A program made the translations under genes and the position numbers. The notes below the pieces were generated by a model. It ran no database searches. It worked only from the letters and a program-made list of their open reading frames with translations, and had not been told where the DNA came from. A stretch of DNA of 51,702 nt, taken from an uncultured Fidelibacterota bacterium (GTDB taxonomy: Bacteria > Fidelibacterota > Marinisomatia > Marinisomatales > UBA1611). Shown piece by piece: positions 1 to 9,108 of the stretch (positions are counted from its first letter, which is position 1; each line of letters opens with the position of its first letter). The stretch lies in the NCBI GenBank assembly GCA_902559415.1, contig CACEHW010000001.1:109382-161083 (forward strand), written 5' to 3'.

Positions 1-1883
1 ATTTCATTAATTAAGTTTGATAGCTCTTTAAACTTCTCAGCTAAATCTGGTAAAAATAGATTATGCTTTTCACTTTCTTCTATCAATTGTTCCATGGCCT
101 TCGCTATGTTTTTTATTCGATCCAATTCATCTTTTGCTTTTGTAACCATTTCTTTTATTTTTTGTTGGTCTTCCCATTTTAATTCATCTTCAGTCTTTAA
201 TACATCTAGTTCCATTTTTTCAATTTGTTCCTTTAAGTCTGCTAGTTTTTCAATGCTTTCATTAAATTCATCTTCAATATTTTCTTCTTTCTGTTCCATA
301 TCTTGATATAGGTCTGCAAGAGAAGGGATTTTTGCTATAAATTTTTCTGATATAGTCTTCTTGGGTCCTGAGATGTTATCATTATCTGTTAATTCAAAAT
401 GGTAGTGTACTTCATCATCAGGCATCAACATTATTTCAGATAGATTCCAAGGTGTTTTAATATGTTGTTTTGTGGTATCTCTTATTAAATCTGGGATGAT
501 AAACATTGATATGTATGGTTCTACATTTAAATAATCAGGTCTAATTATTTCATAAGCTAGTTGAAGGTTTTCAAATCCAAAATCATCTTCAATTTCTATG
601 TCAAATCCAATTATTTGATTATTCCCAAGTGTAATAATTGGTGCTGGTTTAATTACATTGATAATTGGTTTGTAGTCCGGAAGAATATTTATTCTATAAG
701 GGATGGGGTCTCTATTTGTAATGCCGCGCGGGTCTACTAAATGAATTGAAAATTCTCCTTCTTCCCTTATAATGAAACTTCCAGAACCTTTATTCCCCAT
801 GGTGCTTAAATATTGTATTGAATCATTTTTTTTGATAAAACTGGACTTTAACTTTCTATTACTTGATAAATTAATTTTTACTTTTGAGCCTTTGAGGCCT
901 TGTACTGCAGCAATACTTCCATCATGCCCCTCTGTAGGCAATCTAGAATATGAAGGTGGAATTATTAAAATTTCAAACTTTTCTAGTTTTGGTCTATCGG
1001 TAACAAAGATTGTATCAGGTTTTGATTTTACAACCTCCCAAGCTTCATAAAAATATTTCGCATTTACTATAGCACTATATTCGTAATCTTGAAAGAGCTC
1101 TGGCAATTTAAATTGATAGAATCCATTAACATCTCTTGCTGATTTTAAAGATATTTTTAATGAGTCTCGTTTTTTTGTTGATATTTGAGTCGGTGATAAT
1201 TTTAGATGCACAGTATCTGGAGAAGCACCTTCAGATATAATTGTAATTGATGATTTTTCACCTCCTAAAATATGGTGATTTTTTGTTAAGCTGATTAATT
1301 GAAAAGGTTTTGGTGCATAAAATATTTCATCATGGTTTTTCCACCGATAAAAAGAATTGGCACTTTGTCTTGAAAAAATTGACAGTAAAACAATAGAAAG
1401 AAGCATCACTGAGACAGTAGCTATCTTAATATTGAAAAGTGGTTTTTTGTCTAGAAGGTCTTTTGGATTATAATCTTGAATTTTTTTTGCAATACCTGAA
1501 GTAAAATTATTGGCTAATTCGTTAGATTGATTTTCATCACTATTTGTTTCTATTTGGAGTGCATTTAAGGCTGTATCTGAATTTTTTGGGAATATGTTTT
1601 TACCAATGATTTTTGCTAGAGTCGATCCTGAATAATTTTTGAAATATTCTTTATTTATCAGTAGTAAAAATAAGCCTACTAATAAAATCATTAAAAATAA
1701 TAAAGAAAAAAAGGTTATTAATATCGTTTTTTTTGTAGCAGGGGAAAAATAAAAAACTGCTTCAAACAGTAATAATGAAACTATGATTCCAATAATTGAA
1801 ATAATAAATAAAAATAGCAGACTAAATAAATCTGTTTTTACTTTTTCTAATCTTAATAATTTTATATAGTTTGAAATTTTCAT
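1..1883 (-). CDS. DUF4175-like large membrane protein (5' part; runs off the window)
   Basis: I translated this frame from the ATG at 1883; it stays open for 627 codons to the left edge, so only the N-terminal part is present. Two long hydrophobic segments lie at about residues 19-46 and 52-77 and a third at about 147-165. A long, beta-rich, presumably extracytoplasmic region follows, and then a Glu/Lys-rich coiled coil from about residue 520. This layout matches DUF4175-type proteins, which in FCB bacteria are large membrane proteins of unknown role encoded beside DUF4159, DUF58 and MoxR genes. The start is one base after the stop of the DUF4159 gene, which implies co-transcription and coupled translation. 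The family call rests on layout and neighbour rather than a catalytic motif. Confidence 0.6.
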   Translation of the reverse strand, partial: MKISNYIKLLRLEKVKTDLFSLLFLFIISIIGIIVSLLLFEAVFYFSPATKKTILITFFSLLFLMILLVGLFLLLINKEYFKNYSGSTLAKIIGKNIFPKNSDTALNALQIETNSDENQSNELANNFTSGIAKKIQDYNPKDLLDKKPLFNIKIATVSVMLLSIVLLSIFSRQSANSFYRWKNHDEIFYAPKPFQLISLTKNHHILGGEKSSITIISEGASPDTVHLKLSPTQISTKKRDSLKISLKSARDVNGFYQFKLPELFQDYEYSAIVNAKYFYEAWEVVKSKPDTIFVTDRPKLEKFEILIIPPSYSRLPTEGHDGSIAAVQGLKGSKVKINLSSNRKLKSSFIKKNDSIQYLSTMGNKGSGSFIIREEGEFSIHLVDPRGITNRDPIPYRINILPDYKPIINVIKPAPIITLGNNQIIGFDIEIEDDFGFENLQLAYEIIRPDYLNVEPYISMFIIPDLIRDTTKQHIKTPWNLSEIMLMPDDEVHYHFELTDNDNISGPKKTISEKFIAKIPSLADLYQDMEQKEENIEDEFNESIEKLADLKEQIEKMELDVLKTEDELKWEDQQKIKEMVTKAKDELDRIKNIAKAMEQLIEESEKHNLFLPDLAEKFKELSNLINE

Positions 1884-1884
1884 T

Positions 1885-2532
1885 TTATTGAGTTAATGCG
1901 AAGTAAATAATATTCACACCCATTTTTAATGATTTTTCTCTTAGTTCCCATGAATTGTTATGAACCGCTTCATCTTCCCAGCCATCACCTAAATCTGTTT
2001 CATATGTATATAAAACAACTAACATTTCCTTTTCAAAAATTCCAAATGCTTGAGGAGGTTTATTATCATGTTCATGAATTTTTGGCAGTCCATTATTAAA
2101 TTTAAAATATGATGAAAAAATAGGGTGGTCATGAGGGAGCTCGATAAAATCTTTATTTGGGAAAACTTTTTTCATTTCTCTTCTAAAAGAATTATCCATG
2201 CCATAATTATCGTCGGCATGTAAAAACCCTCCATTTGAAAGGATTGATCTTAATGAAATGACTTCGTCTTCCGAAAAGTTGATATTACCATGCCCAGTTA
2301 GGTATAGATATGGGAAGTGTTTTGCATCATTATCTGTTAGTTTTATTCTTACTTCTTTACCCGCTTTCTTCATTGGTGTATATGTCCTTAGATAATCTAA
2401 TAAATTTGGTAAGCTGCTTGGATCAGAGTACCAATCACCTCCGCCACTATACTGAATTCTTGCAATATTAAACTTCTGGGAGAATAAAATATTGGTTAGA
2501 ATGAAAACGGCTATAAAATGTCTTTTATACAT
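1885..2532 (-). CDS. DUF4159 domain exported protein
   Basis: The 215-residue product has an N-terminal signal peptide with a predicted cut before Gln19 (LFS|Q). The rest matches DUF4159: an early GGGDWYSDP stretch, a central LYLTGHGN motif, then a GGFLHADDNYG motif and a PHDHPIF motif. The family has a glutamine-amidotransferase/ThuA-like fold and no established reaction. Family members commonly sit with DUF4175, DUF58/BatA and MoxR genes, and here the DUF4175-like gene follows one base after the stop. The gene is the first of a leftward unit and diverges from the 2614 gene across an 81-base spacer. Family assignment is good; function is unknown. Confidence 0.82.
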   Translation of the reverse strand: MYKRHFIAVFILTNILFSQKFNIARIQYSGGGDWYSDPSSLPNLLDYLRTYTPMKKAGKEVRIKLTDNDAKHFPYLYLTGHGNINFSEDEVISLRSILSNGGFLHADDNYGMDNSFRREMKKVFPNKDFIELPHDHPIFSSYFKFNNGLPKIHEHDNKPPQAFGIFEKEMLVVLYTYETDLGDGWEDEAVHNNSWELREKSLKMGVNIIYFALTQ

Positions 2533-2555
2533 AGTAAAATAACTTAGAATTTAAG

Positions 2556-2585
2556 AGTATAATATACCTAGTCTCTTATTGTAAA
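2556..2585 (-). promoter_or_regulatory. Candidate sigma70-like promoter for the DUF4159 operon
   Basis: On the minus strand a TTTACA box (2580-2585) is followed after 18 bases by TATACT (2556-2561). This would start transcription about 15 bases before the ATG at 2532. It lies in the 81-base divergent spacer. The match is by eye in AT-rich DNA, where chance matches are common. Confidence 0.3.
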
Positions 2586-2613
2586 TGATATATGAATACT
2601 TAAATTTGTATCA

Positions 2614-4464
2614 ATGATAAAACAAAAAATATTTAATTGGATATTATTAGTTTTTATAATGACCACGAGTCTTAGTTCTCAAATTAAAATGAAACAAGAA
2701 CCGAAGAGCTACCTATGGGGTCTAATTAAAATACCAAACGATAGCAAGAACGAAAAAGTTCCAATTTATGATAGAATTTTCCGGTATAGAGAGTTTGCTG
2801 CTCCATTAAATTATATGCCTATTGAAATAAGGTATGGGCTAGGTGTTAACGGTAAACTTTCAGGAAGCTCATCTTCCCCGTCAGCAAGTGACTTAGATAA
2901 TTGGATCTGGTTTGAAAATGATGTTACCCCTTTAGATCAAGGAATAGAAAATATTTTTGGAACTTCATTGGATATTGATTTTGGAATGATAAATATTCCT
3001 AATATTATAATGAATACCAGCTGGATGAATTTATTAACCGGGATAAATTATCGATCTAGTTCTATAATCTCTCCTAAAAGTATTCCTGATGATTGGAAAG
3101 TTGGTACGTCTCTAGAGCCTATTAACGTTCAGTTTAAACCGGAAGTCAGTGAATATTTAATAACAAACTCATTGCAATGGCAGCCTTTTGATTCCTGGTA
3201 TTTGAATTTTAGATATGGCTATGGTTTGGCATTTTCAAAATTTTATTTTGATAAAGATACGGAATCTATTGATAAGTCAATAAAAGGTAGCGGCACATCC
3301 ATGAATATAGGATTAGGATTTCGATATATTATTGATCCAGGTAAGTCAAATCGTTTTTCGATTGGCATTGATTTGAGGCATTCATATACAAAAGTAAATA
3401 AAATAAGTGATGATGAGAACATAGTTCCAATAACCAGGTTTGATCTTGCCAATTATGGAATATATTTTACCCTTGCAACATTTTATGGTGGCAAAAAGAC
3501 TATTGGAGATGAAGCGAAGAATATTTACTACAGTAAAGACTACTTAAGTGCAAAAAGTAAATTTATAGAATTTATAAATGCATTTCCAACTCACTCTAAC
3601 AAATATAGGGCAATGGAATTTATTGAAAAATGCGATAGAAAAATCCCATATCAAATAATGGAACAGGGTTTATATTTTGATGATATAGGTGAATCCGAAA
3701 AAGCTCTCGATAAATATATTAAGGCAAGAGCTAGAGTTATAACAAATGATACGTTAATTATTGAGTCCTTGGACTTTCGCATTAATGAGATTGCAAGAAA
3801 ATGGATTAATTCTGCTTATTTATTGCTTGATAGGGGCTTTTATAAAGACGCTCTAAAGCTTGCGCAGAAAGTTTCATCGTTTTCAGATGTAGATGAAAAA
3901 GTAATTAATAAATTTAAATCTTATGTAATTCTTGAGGAAGGGGAAAAATTACAATCAATATTAATTCTTGGGAAGGCAATAGAAAAGTACTCAATGGCTC
4001 TAGAGCTTAACGATGATTTAGAATCAAAAATAAAAGCCTTACAATATAAAGCTGGGATACAACTAGTAGAACTAGCTGACAAAGTAGATGAGCCTGATGA
4101 GATAATATTAGCTATTCAATCTCTTGAAGAAGCAAAAAAATTATCTACTGGTATAGGCTCTAGGAATGAGCAGTTGCTTAACGATTTAAATGAAAAATTA
4201 AATAGGTATAGTAATTATAAGTCTGATAAGATAATTGATTATGAAATGTCAAAAGCAAGATATTTACAAGCGCTCGCTCGCTCTCCCCGCTTGACTATAG
4301 GCATGACCCTTCCTTTAATAGAAGAACTACTTGGGAAACCACATGATACAATTATCTCTAATAATTTGAATCAAGAAGAACAGCTTTGGATATATTTTTT
4401 AAAAGATAAAAAACTAGAGTTATCATTTAAAGATTTTATTTTATTTAAGATAGAAGAATTCTGA
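2614..4464 (+). CDS. Exported protein: beta-rich N-terminal region, TPR-like helices and BamE-like C-terminus
   Basis: I do not recognise this 616-residue protein as a named family. A signal peptide ends before Gln23 (LSS|Q). Residues about 60-290 alternate in the manner of outer-membrane beta-strands (aromatic girdles, Gly-rich turns, LSIG/FRYGYG-like strands). Residues about 300-530 are helical and resemble TPR repeats (YYSKDYLSAKSKF, ALDKYIKA, AIEKYSMAL). The last 55 or so residues (IGMTLPLIEELLGKP, then WIYFLKDKKLELSF) resemble the SmpA/BamE fold. It may be an outer-membrane assembly or surface protein, but this is inference. It starts the rightward unit ahead of the EnvC-like gene. A GC-rich (CTCG)-type repeat lies near residue 553. 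Confidence 0.72.
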   Translation: MIKQKIFNWILLVFIMTTSLSSQIKMKQEPKSYLWGLIKIPNDSKNEKVPIYDRIFRYREFAAPLNYMPIEIRYGLGVNGKLSGSSSSPSASDLDNWIWFENDVTPLDQGIENIFGTSLDIDFGMINIPNIIMNTSWMNLLTGINYRSSSIISPKSIPDDWKVGTSLEPINVQFKPEVSEYLITNSLQWQPFDSWYLNFRYGYGLAFSKFYFDKDTESIDKSIKGSGTSMNIGLGFRYIIDPGKSNRFSIGIDLRHSYTKVNKISDDENIVPITRFDLANYGIYFTLATFYGGKKTIGDEAKNIYYSKDYLSAKSKFIEFINAFPTHSNKYRAMEFIEKCDRKIPYQIMEQGLYFDDIGESEKALDKYIKARARVITNDTLIIESLDFRINEIARKWINSAYLLLDRGFYKDALKLAQKVSSFSDVDEKVINKFKSYVILEEGEKLQSILILGKAIEKYSMALELNDDLESKIKALQYKAGIQLVELADKVDEPDEIILAIQSLEEAKKLSTGIGSRNEQLLNDLNEKLNRYSNYKSDKIIDYEMSKARYLQALARSPRLTIGMTLPLIEELLGKPHDTIISNNLNQEEQLWIYFLKDKKLELSFKDFILFKIEEF

Positions 4465-4525
4465 TCTTAAAAATATAAATATTGTACATTGTAACCAGGC
4501 AAATAATCTAGCTAGTTTTAATCAG

Positions 4526-5722
4526 ATGAAAATATTAAATAAAATAATATTAGTTTTTTTATTCTTTGGAGCTGTTAATTCACAATCTTCAAAAAGAGAT
4601 TATAGCGAGGAGCTTCGATATCAAAATGATGCTATAAATAAAATGAAGAAGGAGATTGAGGAATTAAGTTCAAAATTAAGGAAAGCAAATATTAATGAGA
4701 CTACAACATCAAAAAGAATTACAAACTTAGATGAAGAGCTTGCGCTCGTTAATAAATTGATTCAATCTTTAAAGAAAGAAGAAAACTCAAACAGGACAAA
4801 AGTAAATAATCTAAAAGGTAGAATAAAAACAAAAGAAGATGAATTAGAATTACTTAGAAAAAGGTATGAGCAGAGGATTAGAAATACCTATCTAAAAGGG
4901 CGAATATCTGATTTAGAAAAAGTATTATCATCAACTTCTTGGAGACAAGCCGTATATAGAACGCAGTATTTAAAAATTATATCATCTATTGAACAAAAAA
5001 TGACGAAAGAAATTGAAGGTATCTTATTAGTAATAAACAAAGATAAGCTAAAGCTTGAATCATTATTGAGGAAAAGTATTGCTTTAAAAAGAGATAAGCA
5101 AAAGCAAATGACATCCCTCCGGAAAATGAGAATTAGAAGAGAAAAAGAGCTAAATAGAATCAGGCAGGATAAATCTGCATTAGCTAACTATATGCAAGAA
5201 AAATCTGTTGGTGTTAAACAGCTTGAGTCTATAATAAAAAAGGTCTTAGAAGATAAAGCTAGGTCTGAGAGAGAAGAACGTATCAGGCAGCAGCAGCAGG
5301 CATTAAAAACAAAAGAATTTAATTTACTAAAGGGCCAATTACCTTGGCCAACAGAGGGTAGAGTTATTTTAAAGTTTGGTAAACAATGGAATGCTCGCTT
5401 AAAGACTACGACTGACAATCCTGGTATTGATATAAAAGGTCAGCCTGGTTCTCCTATTAGGTCAACTATGAGCGGAGTAGTAACAACGATAACTTATATT
5501 CGGGGGTATGGAACAACTGTAATAATTGATCATGGAGGAGGTTTTTATACTGTTTATAGTCATGTGACTAATATCCAAACTCAGGTAGATAGTGAAGTAA
5601 GATCTGGGGATGTAATTGCATACATGGGAGATTCTGGTTCAGTCAATGGTTCTAAATTACATTTTGAAGTTTGGGGCAAAGGTCAAAAGCTTGATCCTGA
5701 GAAGTGGTTAATGAAAAAGTGA
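4526..5722 (+). CDS. envC: EnvC/M23-family murein hydrolase activator
   Basis: The 398-residue product has a signal peptide cut before Gln20 (VNS|Q), long coiled coils from about 25-110 and 140-265, and a C-terminal LytM/M23 domain from about residue 271. This is the layout of EnvC and NlpD, which activate amidases that split septal peptidoglycan. Active M23 enzymes bind zinc through H-x3-D, a His in the SH(V/L) strand, and HxH. Here the first His is replaced by Asn (NPGID, about 298) and the first His of HxH by Lys (KLHFE, about 377). Only D, H346 and H379 remain. It is therefore probably a non-catalytic activator, as EnvC is. It is followed after 4 bases by holB. Confidence 0.85.
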   Translation: MKILNKIILVFLFFGAVNSQSSKRDYSEELRYQNDAINKMKKEIEELSSKLRKANINETTTSKRITNLDEELALVNKLIQSLKKEENSNRTKVNNLKGRIKTKEDELELLRKRYEQRIRNTYLKGRISDLEKVLSSTSWRQAVYRTQYLKIISSIEQKMTKEIEGILLVINKDKLKLESLLRKSIALKRDKQKQMTSLRKMRIRREKELNRIRQDKSALANYMQEKSVGVKQLESIIKKVLEDKARSEREERIRQQQQALKTKEFNLLKGQLPWPTEGRVILKFGKQWNARLKTTTDNPGIDIKGQPGSPIRSTMSGVVTTITYIRGYGTTVIIDHGGGFYTVYSHVTNIQTQVDSEVRSGDVIAYMGDSGSVNGSKLHFEVWGKGQKLDPEKWLMKK

Positions 5723-5726
5723 TTTA

Positions 5727-6836
5727 ATGATAGCTGATATTACAAAAGCCCAGGCTCAGGCTTGGAAAAAGTTATCAAATATATCAAATTCAGATAAAAT
5801 TGGTAGTGCGTATTTATTTAATGGGCCTATCGGTTGTGGGAAAGAAGGATTATCTTTAAAATTTGCGCAATTAATAAACTGCAAATCTCATTCCAATAGT
5901 ATATGCTATACATGTGATTCATGTCTAAAATTCAATACATTACAGCATGAGCAATTAAATATTATTGTTCCGCTACCACCTCCAAAAAATACAGGTAGCA
6001 CGGAACTTATCCCAAAAGAATACTTTAACGCTTTGGATGATAAAGCAAGTGATCCTTTTTATAAAATCTCTCTTCCAAAAGCAACTCGAATATTGATTCA
6101 ATCAATTAGAGATTTAAAAAAGAAACTTTATTTTAAACATGAAAAAGATAGCGGTAGAACTTTTGTAATCATTTTTAATTCTGAGTTATTATGTTCAGGA
6201 CAAGGCGAATCTGGCAATGCTTTGTTAAAGCTGCTTGAAGAACCACCAAACAATACTACATTTATTTTAGTTACGGATCATAAGAAAATGCTTTTTGAAA
6301 CGATTATTTCTCGTTGTCAAAATTTTGATATACCAAGTTTATCAAATGATGATATTTATAAATGGTTAATTGAAAAAAAAACAACTCAAAATGACGCAGA
6401 ATTTATAGTTTCTATTTGTAGGGGTAATATCCATTTAGCTCGAGCTTTATCTCTTCAACCAGTTGAAGGAATAATTAATATAATAGAGAAATTAACCACA
6501 ACTGTAATGAGTAAAGACTCTAAAAAATGGCGTAATTTCACCTCTCATTATAGTCGTCTTTTTAATGCAAACCAGTTAGATTTTAACTATCATATGAATC
6601 TGATTATAATTTGGTTGAGAGGCGCGAATAGATTGAAACAAGGATTGAATAGTGGATTTGAAAAAACCAACTTGCATAATAGGATGATCTCTTTTAATGA
6701 CAAGTTTCCAAAGGCTAATATATATCAAGTCATTTTATGTATTGAGGAAGTTAAAAAGCAAGCACGTCAGAATTTACATATGCCACTTATCCTTTTAAAT
6801 ATGCTTTTAGACATACAAAAATTTGTTTATGAATAA
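5727..6836 (+). CDS. holB: DNA polymerase III delta' subunit
   Basis: This is the clamp-loader delta' subunit, an AAA+ protein related to DnaX. The N-terminus has a P-loop-like GPIGCGKEG at about residues 32-40, but the Ser/Thr that should follow the Lys is Glu, in line with delta' not hydrolysing ATP. A four-Cys zinc motif (C-x7-8-C-x2-C-x2-C) follows at about 53-68. The SRC motif that supplies the trans-acting arginine is present (IISRCQNF, about residue 195). The length of 369 is usual. The stop overlaps the metG start by 8 bases, a sign of translational coupling. Confidence 0.88.
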   Translation: MIADITKAQAQAWKKLSNISNSDKIGSAYLFNGPIGCGKEGLSLKFAQLINCKSHSNSICYTCDSCLKFNTLQHEQLNIIVPLPPPKNTGSTELIPKEYFNALDDKASDPFYKISLPKATRILIQSIRDLKKKLYFKHEKDSGRTFVIIFNSELLCSGQGESGNALLKLLEEPPNNTTFILVTDHKKMLFETIISRCQNFDIPSLSNDDIYKWLIEKKTTQNDAEFIVSICRGNIHLARALSLQPVEGIINIIEKLTTTVMSKDSKKWRNFTSHYSRLFNANQLDFNYHMNLIIIWLRGANRLKQGLNSGFEKTNLHNRMISFNDKFPKANIYQVILCIEEVKKQARQNLHMPLILLNMLLDIQKFVYE

Positions 6837-8283
6837 ATCGTTCTACATTACTACTCCAATATACTATGTTAATGATGATCCTCATATAGGAACAGCATAT
6901 ACAACAATTTTAGCAGATGTTCTATCACGTTATCAGGTTCAATTAGGGAATGATTCATTTTTTTTGACTGGATTAGATGAACATGGTCAAAAAGTCCAGG
7001 AGGCAGCAACAAAAAGAGGTTTAAATCCTAAAGATCATTGTGATGAAATGTCTAAGAGTTTTATATCACTTTGGGACAGGCTGCATATATCGAATAATGA
7101 TTTTATTCGAACGACTGAAGATAGGCACAAGGTTGTAGTAGAAAAAATATTAAAAACAGTATATGATGCAGGGGACATTTATGAGGATGAGTATGAAGGT
7201 CTTTATTCGGTAGCTGAAGAGAGATTTATAACAGAAAAAGAAGCTGACTCCGGTCAATTTGGAAATATAAAGAAGCTAAAAGAAAAAAATTATTTTTTTA
7301 AAATGAGCAAATATCAGAAGTCTTTAATTGATCATATTAAATCTAATCCAATGTTTCTACAACCAGAACATAGAAAAAATGAAATTCTTGGTTTTTTAAA
7401 TAAGCCACTAAATGATCTTTGTATTTCTAGGCCTAAGTCAAGGTTGAATTGGGGTATTGAGCTACCATTTGATTCGGACTACGTTACCTATGTCTGGTTT
7501 GACGCTTTAATCAATTATATAACAGCACCTGGTTTTTTAAATAATAAAACTTTATTTGATAAGTATTGGCCTGCTAGTATGCATTTGATTGGAAAAGATA
7601 TTTTAACTACTCACGCGGTTTATTGGCCAACAATGTTAATGTCTGCTGGTATTGAACTTCCGAAAACTATTTTTGCACATGGTTGGTGGTTAATGGAGGA
7701 CGAAAAAATGAGTAAATCGACTGGCAATGTAATCAACCCTATGGATTTAATTGATGAATATGGAGTTGATCCTGTTAGATATTATTTAATGAGAGAAATG
7801 GTACTTGGTCAAGATGCAAATTTTACTATTAAATCATTTATTAATAGGTATAATAGTGATTTAGCAAATGATTTTGGGAATCTTTTAAGTCGAGTTTCTA
7901 CGTTAATAAATAAAAATTATGATGGCGAGATTCCAGAGTTATCTAGCCTTTCATCCTATGATAAAAAAGTTGAAGATTCTTCAAAAGAAGCAGTGCAGAA
8001 TTTTGACAATTATATGTCCAATATGGCGATTAATGATGCTATTGAAGAAGCACTTCAATTTGTTCGAAGTATAAATAAATATTTCGAGCATAGTGCCCCA
8101 TGGAAAGTTGTAAAAGAAGATAAAGAATTAGCAGGAACTATATTGTACACTGGGGCAGAGGCGTTAAGAATTTCTGCAGTGTTATTATCTCCAATAATGC
8201 CTGAAAAAACTAAAAAGTTATTTCAAGTCTTAAATACAGATTCTAGAGATAGAAAATGGGGGGGGGCTGAAATCTGGGATTAA
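6829..8283 (+). CDS. metG: Methionyl-tRNA synthetase (apparent frameshift near the 3' end)
   Basis: This class I synthetase charges tRNA-Met in the cytoplasm. HIGH-type motif HIGT lies near residue 19 and KMSKSTGN near residue 300; the product has the short form without a C-terminal EMAP-like tRNA-binding domain. The zinc-knuckle cysteines of E. coli-type MetRS are absent (GLYSVAEERF replaces the Cys-containing stretch), as in zinc-free MetRS types. I chose the ATG at 6829 rather than the TTG at 6823 because MNKSFYITTPIYY fits the family start. The last residues (GGAEIWD) do not fit the family; the proper ending is in another frame after a G9 run (see 8268-8335). Confidence 0.93.
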   Translation: MNKSFYITTPIYYVNDDPHIGTAYTTILADVLSRYQVQLGNDSFFLTGLDEHGQKVQEAATKRGLNPKDHCDEMSKSFISLWDRLHISNNDFIRTTEDRHKVVVEKILKTVYDAGDIYEDEYEGLYSVAEERFITEKEADSGQFGNIKKLKEKNYFFKMSKYQKSLIDHIKSNPMFLQPEHRKNEILGFLNKPLNDLCISRPKSRLNWGIELPFDSDYVTYVWFDALINYITAPGFLNNKTLFDKYWPASMHLIGKDILTTHAVYWPTMLMSAGIELPKTIFAHGWWLMEDEKMSKSTGNVINPMDLIDEYGVDPVRYYLMREMVLGQDANFTIKSFINRYNSDLANDFGNLLSRVSTLINKNYDGEIPELSSLSSYDKKVEDSSKEAVQNFDNYMSNMAINDAIEEALQFVRSINKYFEHSAPWKVVKEDKELAGTILYTGAEALRISAVLLSPIMPEKTKKLFQVLNTDSRDRKWGGAEIWD

Positions 8284-8335
8284 GTTGGGAGTTCTTTCCG
8301 CTTTATTTCCAAGGATAGATTACCAGCATAAATAA
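8268..8335 (+). other. metG: G9 homopolymer and out-of-frame true C-terminus of metG
   Basis: Nine consecutive G residues lie at 8268-8276, unusual in DNA this AT-rich. Removing one G makes the metG frame read WGGLKSGIKLGVLSALFPRI and then DYQHK before a TAA at 8333-8335. The LFPRI ending is a hallmark of the MetRS C-terminus. The restored stop overlaps the ATG of the TatD gene as TAATG, a typical coupled junction. The observed frame instead stops at 8283. This is either a sequencing or assembly error, or a genuine slippage site. Confidence 0.85.
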
Positions 8336-9093
8336 TGTTGATAGATACACATTGTCATCTTTTTTTTGATGAGCTTAAAAAAGATTTAGCGGGAGTGCTT
8401 TCTAGAGCATCTAAGTTAGGCGTTACAAAATTCATTTGTGTTGGTACGAATATCGAAGATTCAAAAGAGAGTTATGATTTAGCGTTAAACTATGAAAATA
8501 TATTTTCAACTGCTGGCGTGCATCCGCATGATTCTGAAGGGGTCCCAAAAGATTATTTAAATCAAATAAAAGAACTTCTTAATAATCAGAAAGTGGTCGC
8601 TCTAGGTGAAATTGGGTTAGACTATTTTAGAAATATTTCTGATAGAAAAACTCAAAAAAAAATTTTTAGAGAACAATTAGAGCTTGCTCAAGAAACTAAT
8701 AAACCAATAGTATTTCATAATCGTGAATCCGATGATGACATCCTAAAAATACTATCAGATTATCCAGATGTTGTTGGTGTTTCTCATTGTTTTTCAAGCT
8801 CGTATGAAGTAGCGAAAAAGCTAATTGACATGGGGTTTTACATTTCTTTTTCTGGGAACTTGACATTTAAAAATAGTCATTTACCTGATGTAGCAAAAAA
8901 ACTTCCTATTAATAGTTTACTTGTTGAAACAGATTCTCCATTTCTAAGTCCGGTTCCATATAGAGGGGAAACTAATGAGCCTGGTAGAACGCGATTTGTA
9001 GCTGATTATTTAGCTCAATTATTTAATTTAACAATAAATGAAGTTGCTAATGTAACAACTGAAAATGCTAAAGCTATTTTTAATTTTTCCTAA
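8335..9093 (+). CDS. TatD family metal-dependent hydrolase/DNase
   Basis: The 252-residue TIM-barrel hydrolase belongs to the TatD/YcfH family of divalent-metal nucleases. Metal ligands are visible in order: DTHCHL at the N-terminus, EIGLDYF at about residue 92, FHNRE at about 127, SHCFSS at about 152 and ETDSPFL at about 200. YcfH-like members commonly lie beside metG and rsmA/ksgA, as here. Family members act as 3'-5' exonucleases and have been linked to repair and quality control; the substrate here is not known. The ATG probably overlaps the true metG stop by one base. Confidence 0.93.
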   Translation: MLIDTHCHLFFDELKKDLAGVLSRASKLGVTKFICVGTNIEDSKESYDLALNYENIFSTAGVHPHDSEGVPKDYLNQIKELLNNQKVVALGEIGLDYFRNISDRKTQKKIFREQLELAQETNKPIVFHNRESDDDILKILSDYPDVVGVSHCFSSSYEVAKKLIDMGFYISFSGNLTFKNSHLPDVAKKLPINSLLVETDSPFLSPVPYRGETNEPGRTRFVADYLAQLFNLTINEVANVTTENAKAIFNFS

Positions 9094-9108
9094 GTTATTT
9101 TTATTTTA

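Noticed and set aside
6823-6828. TTG start for metG six bases upstream of the ATG
   Set aside because: The ATG at 6829 gives the conserved MNKSFYITTPIYY start with no extra residues, and ATG is preferred over TTG.
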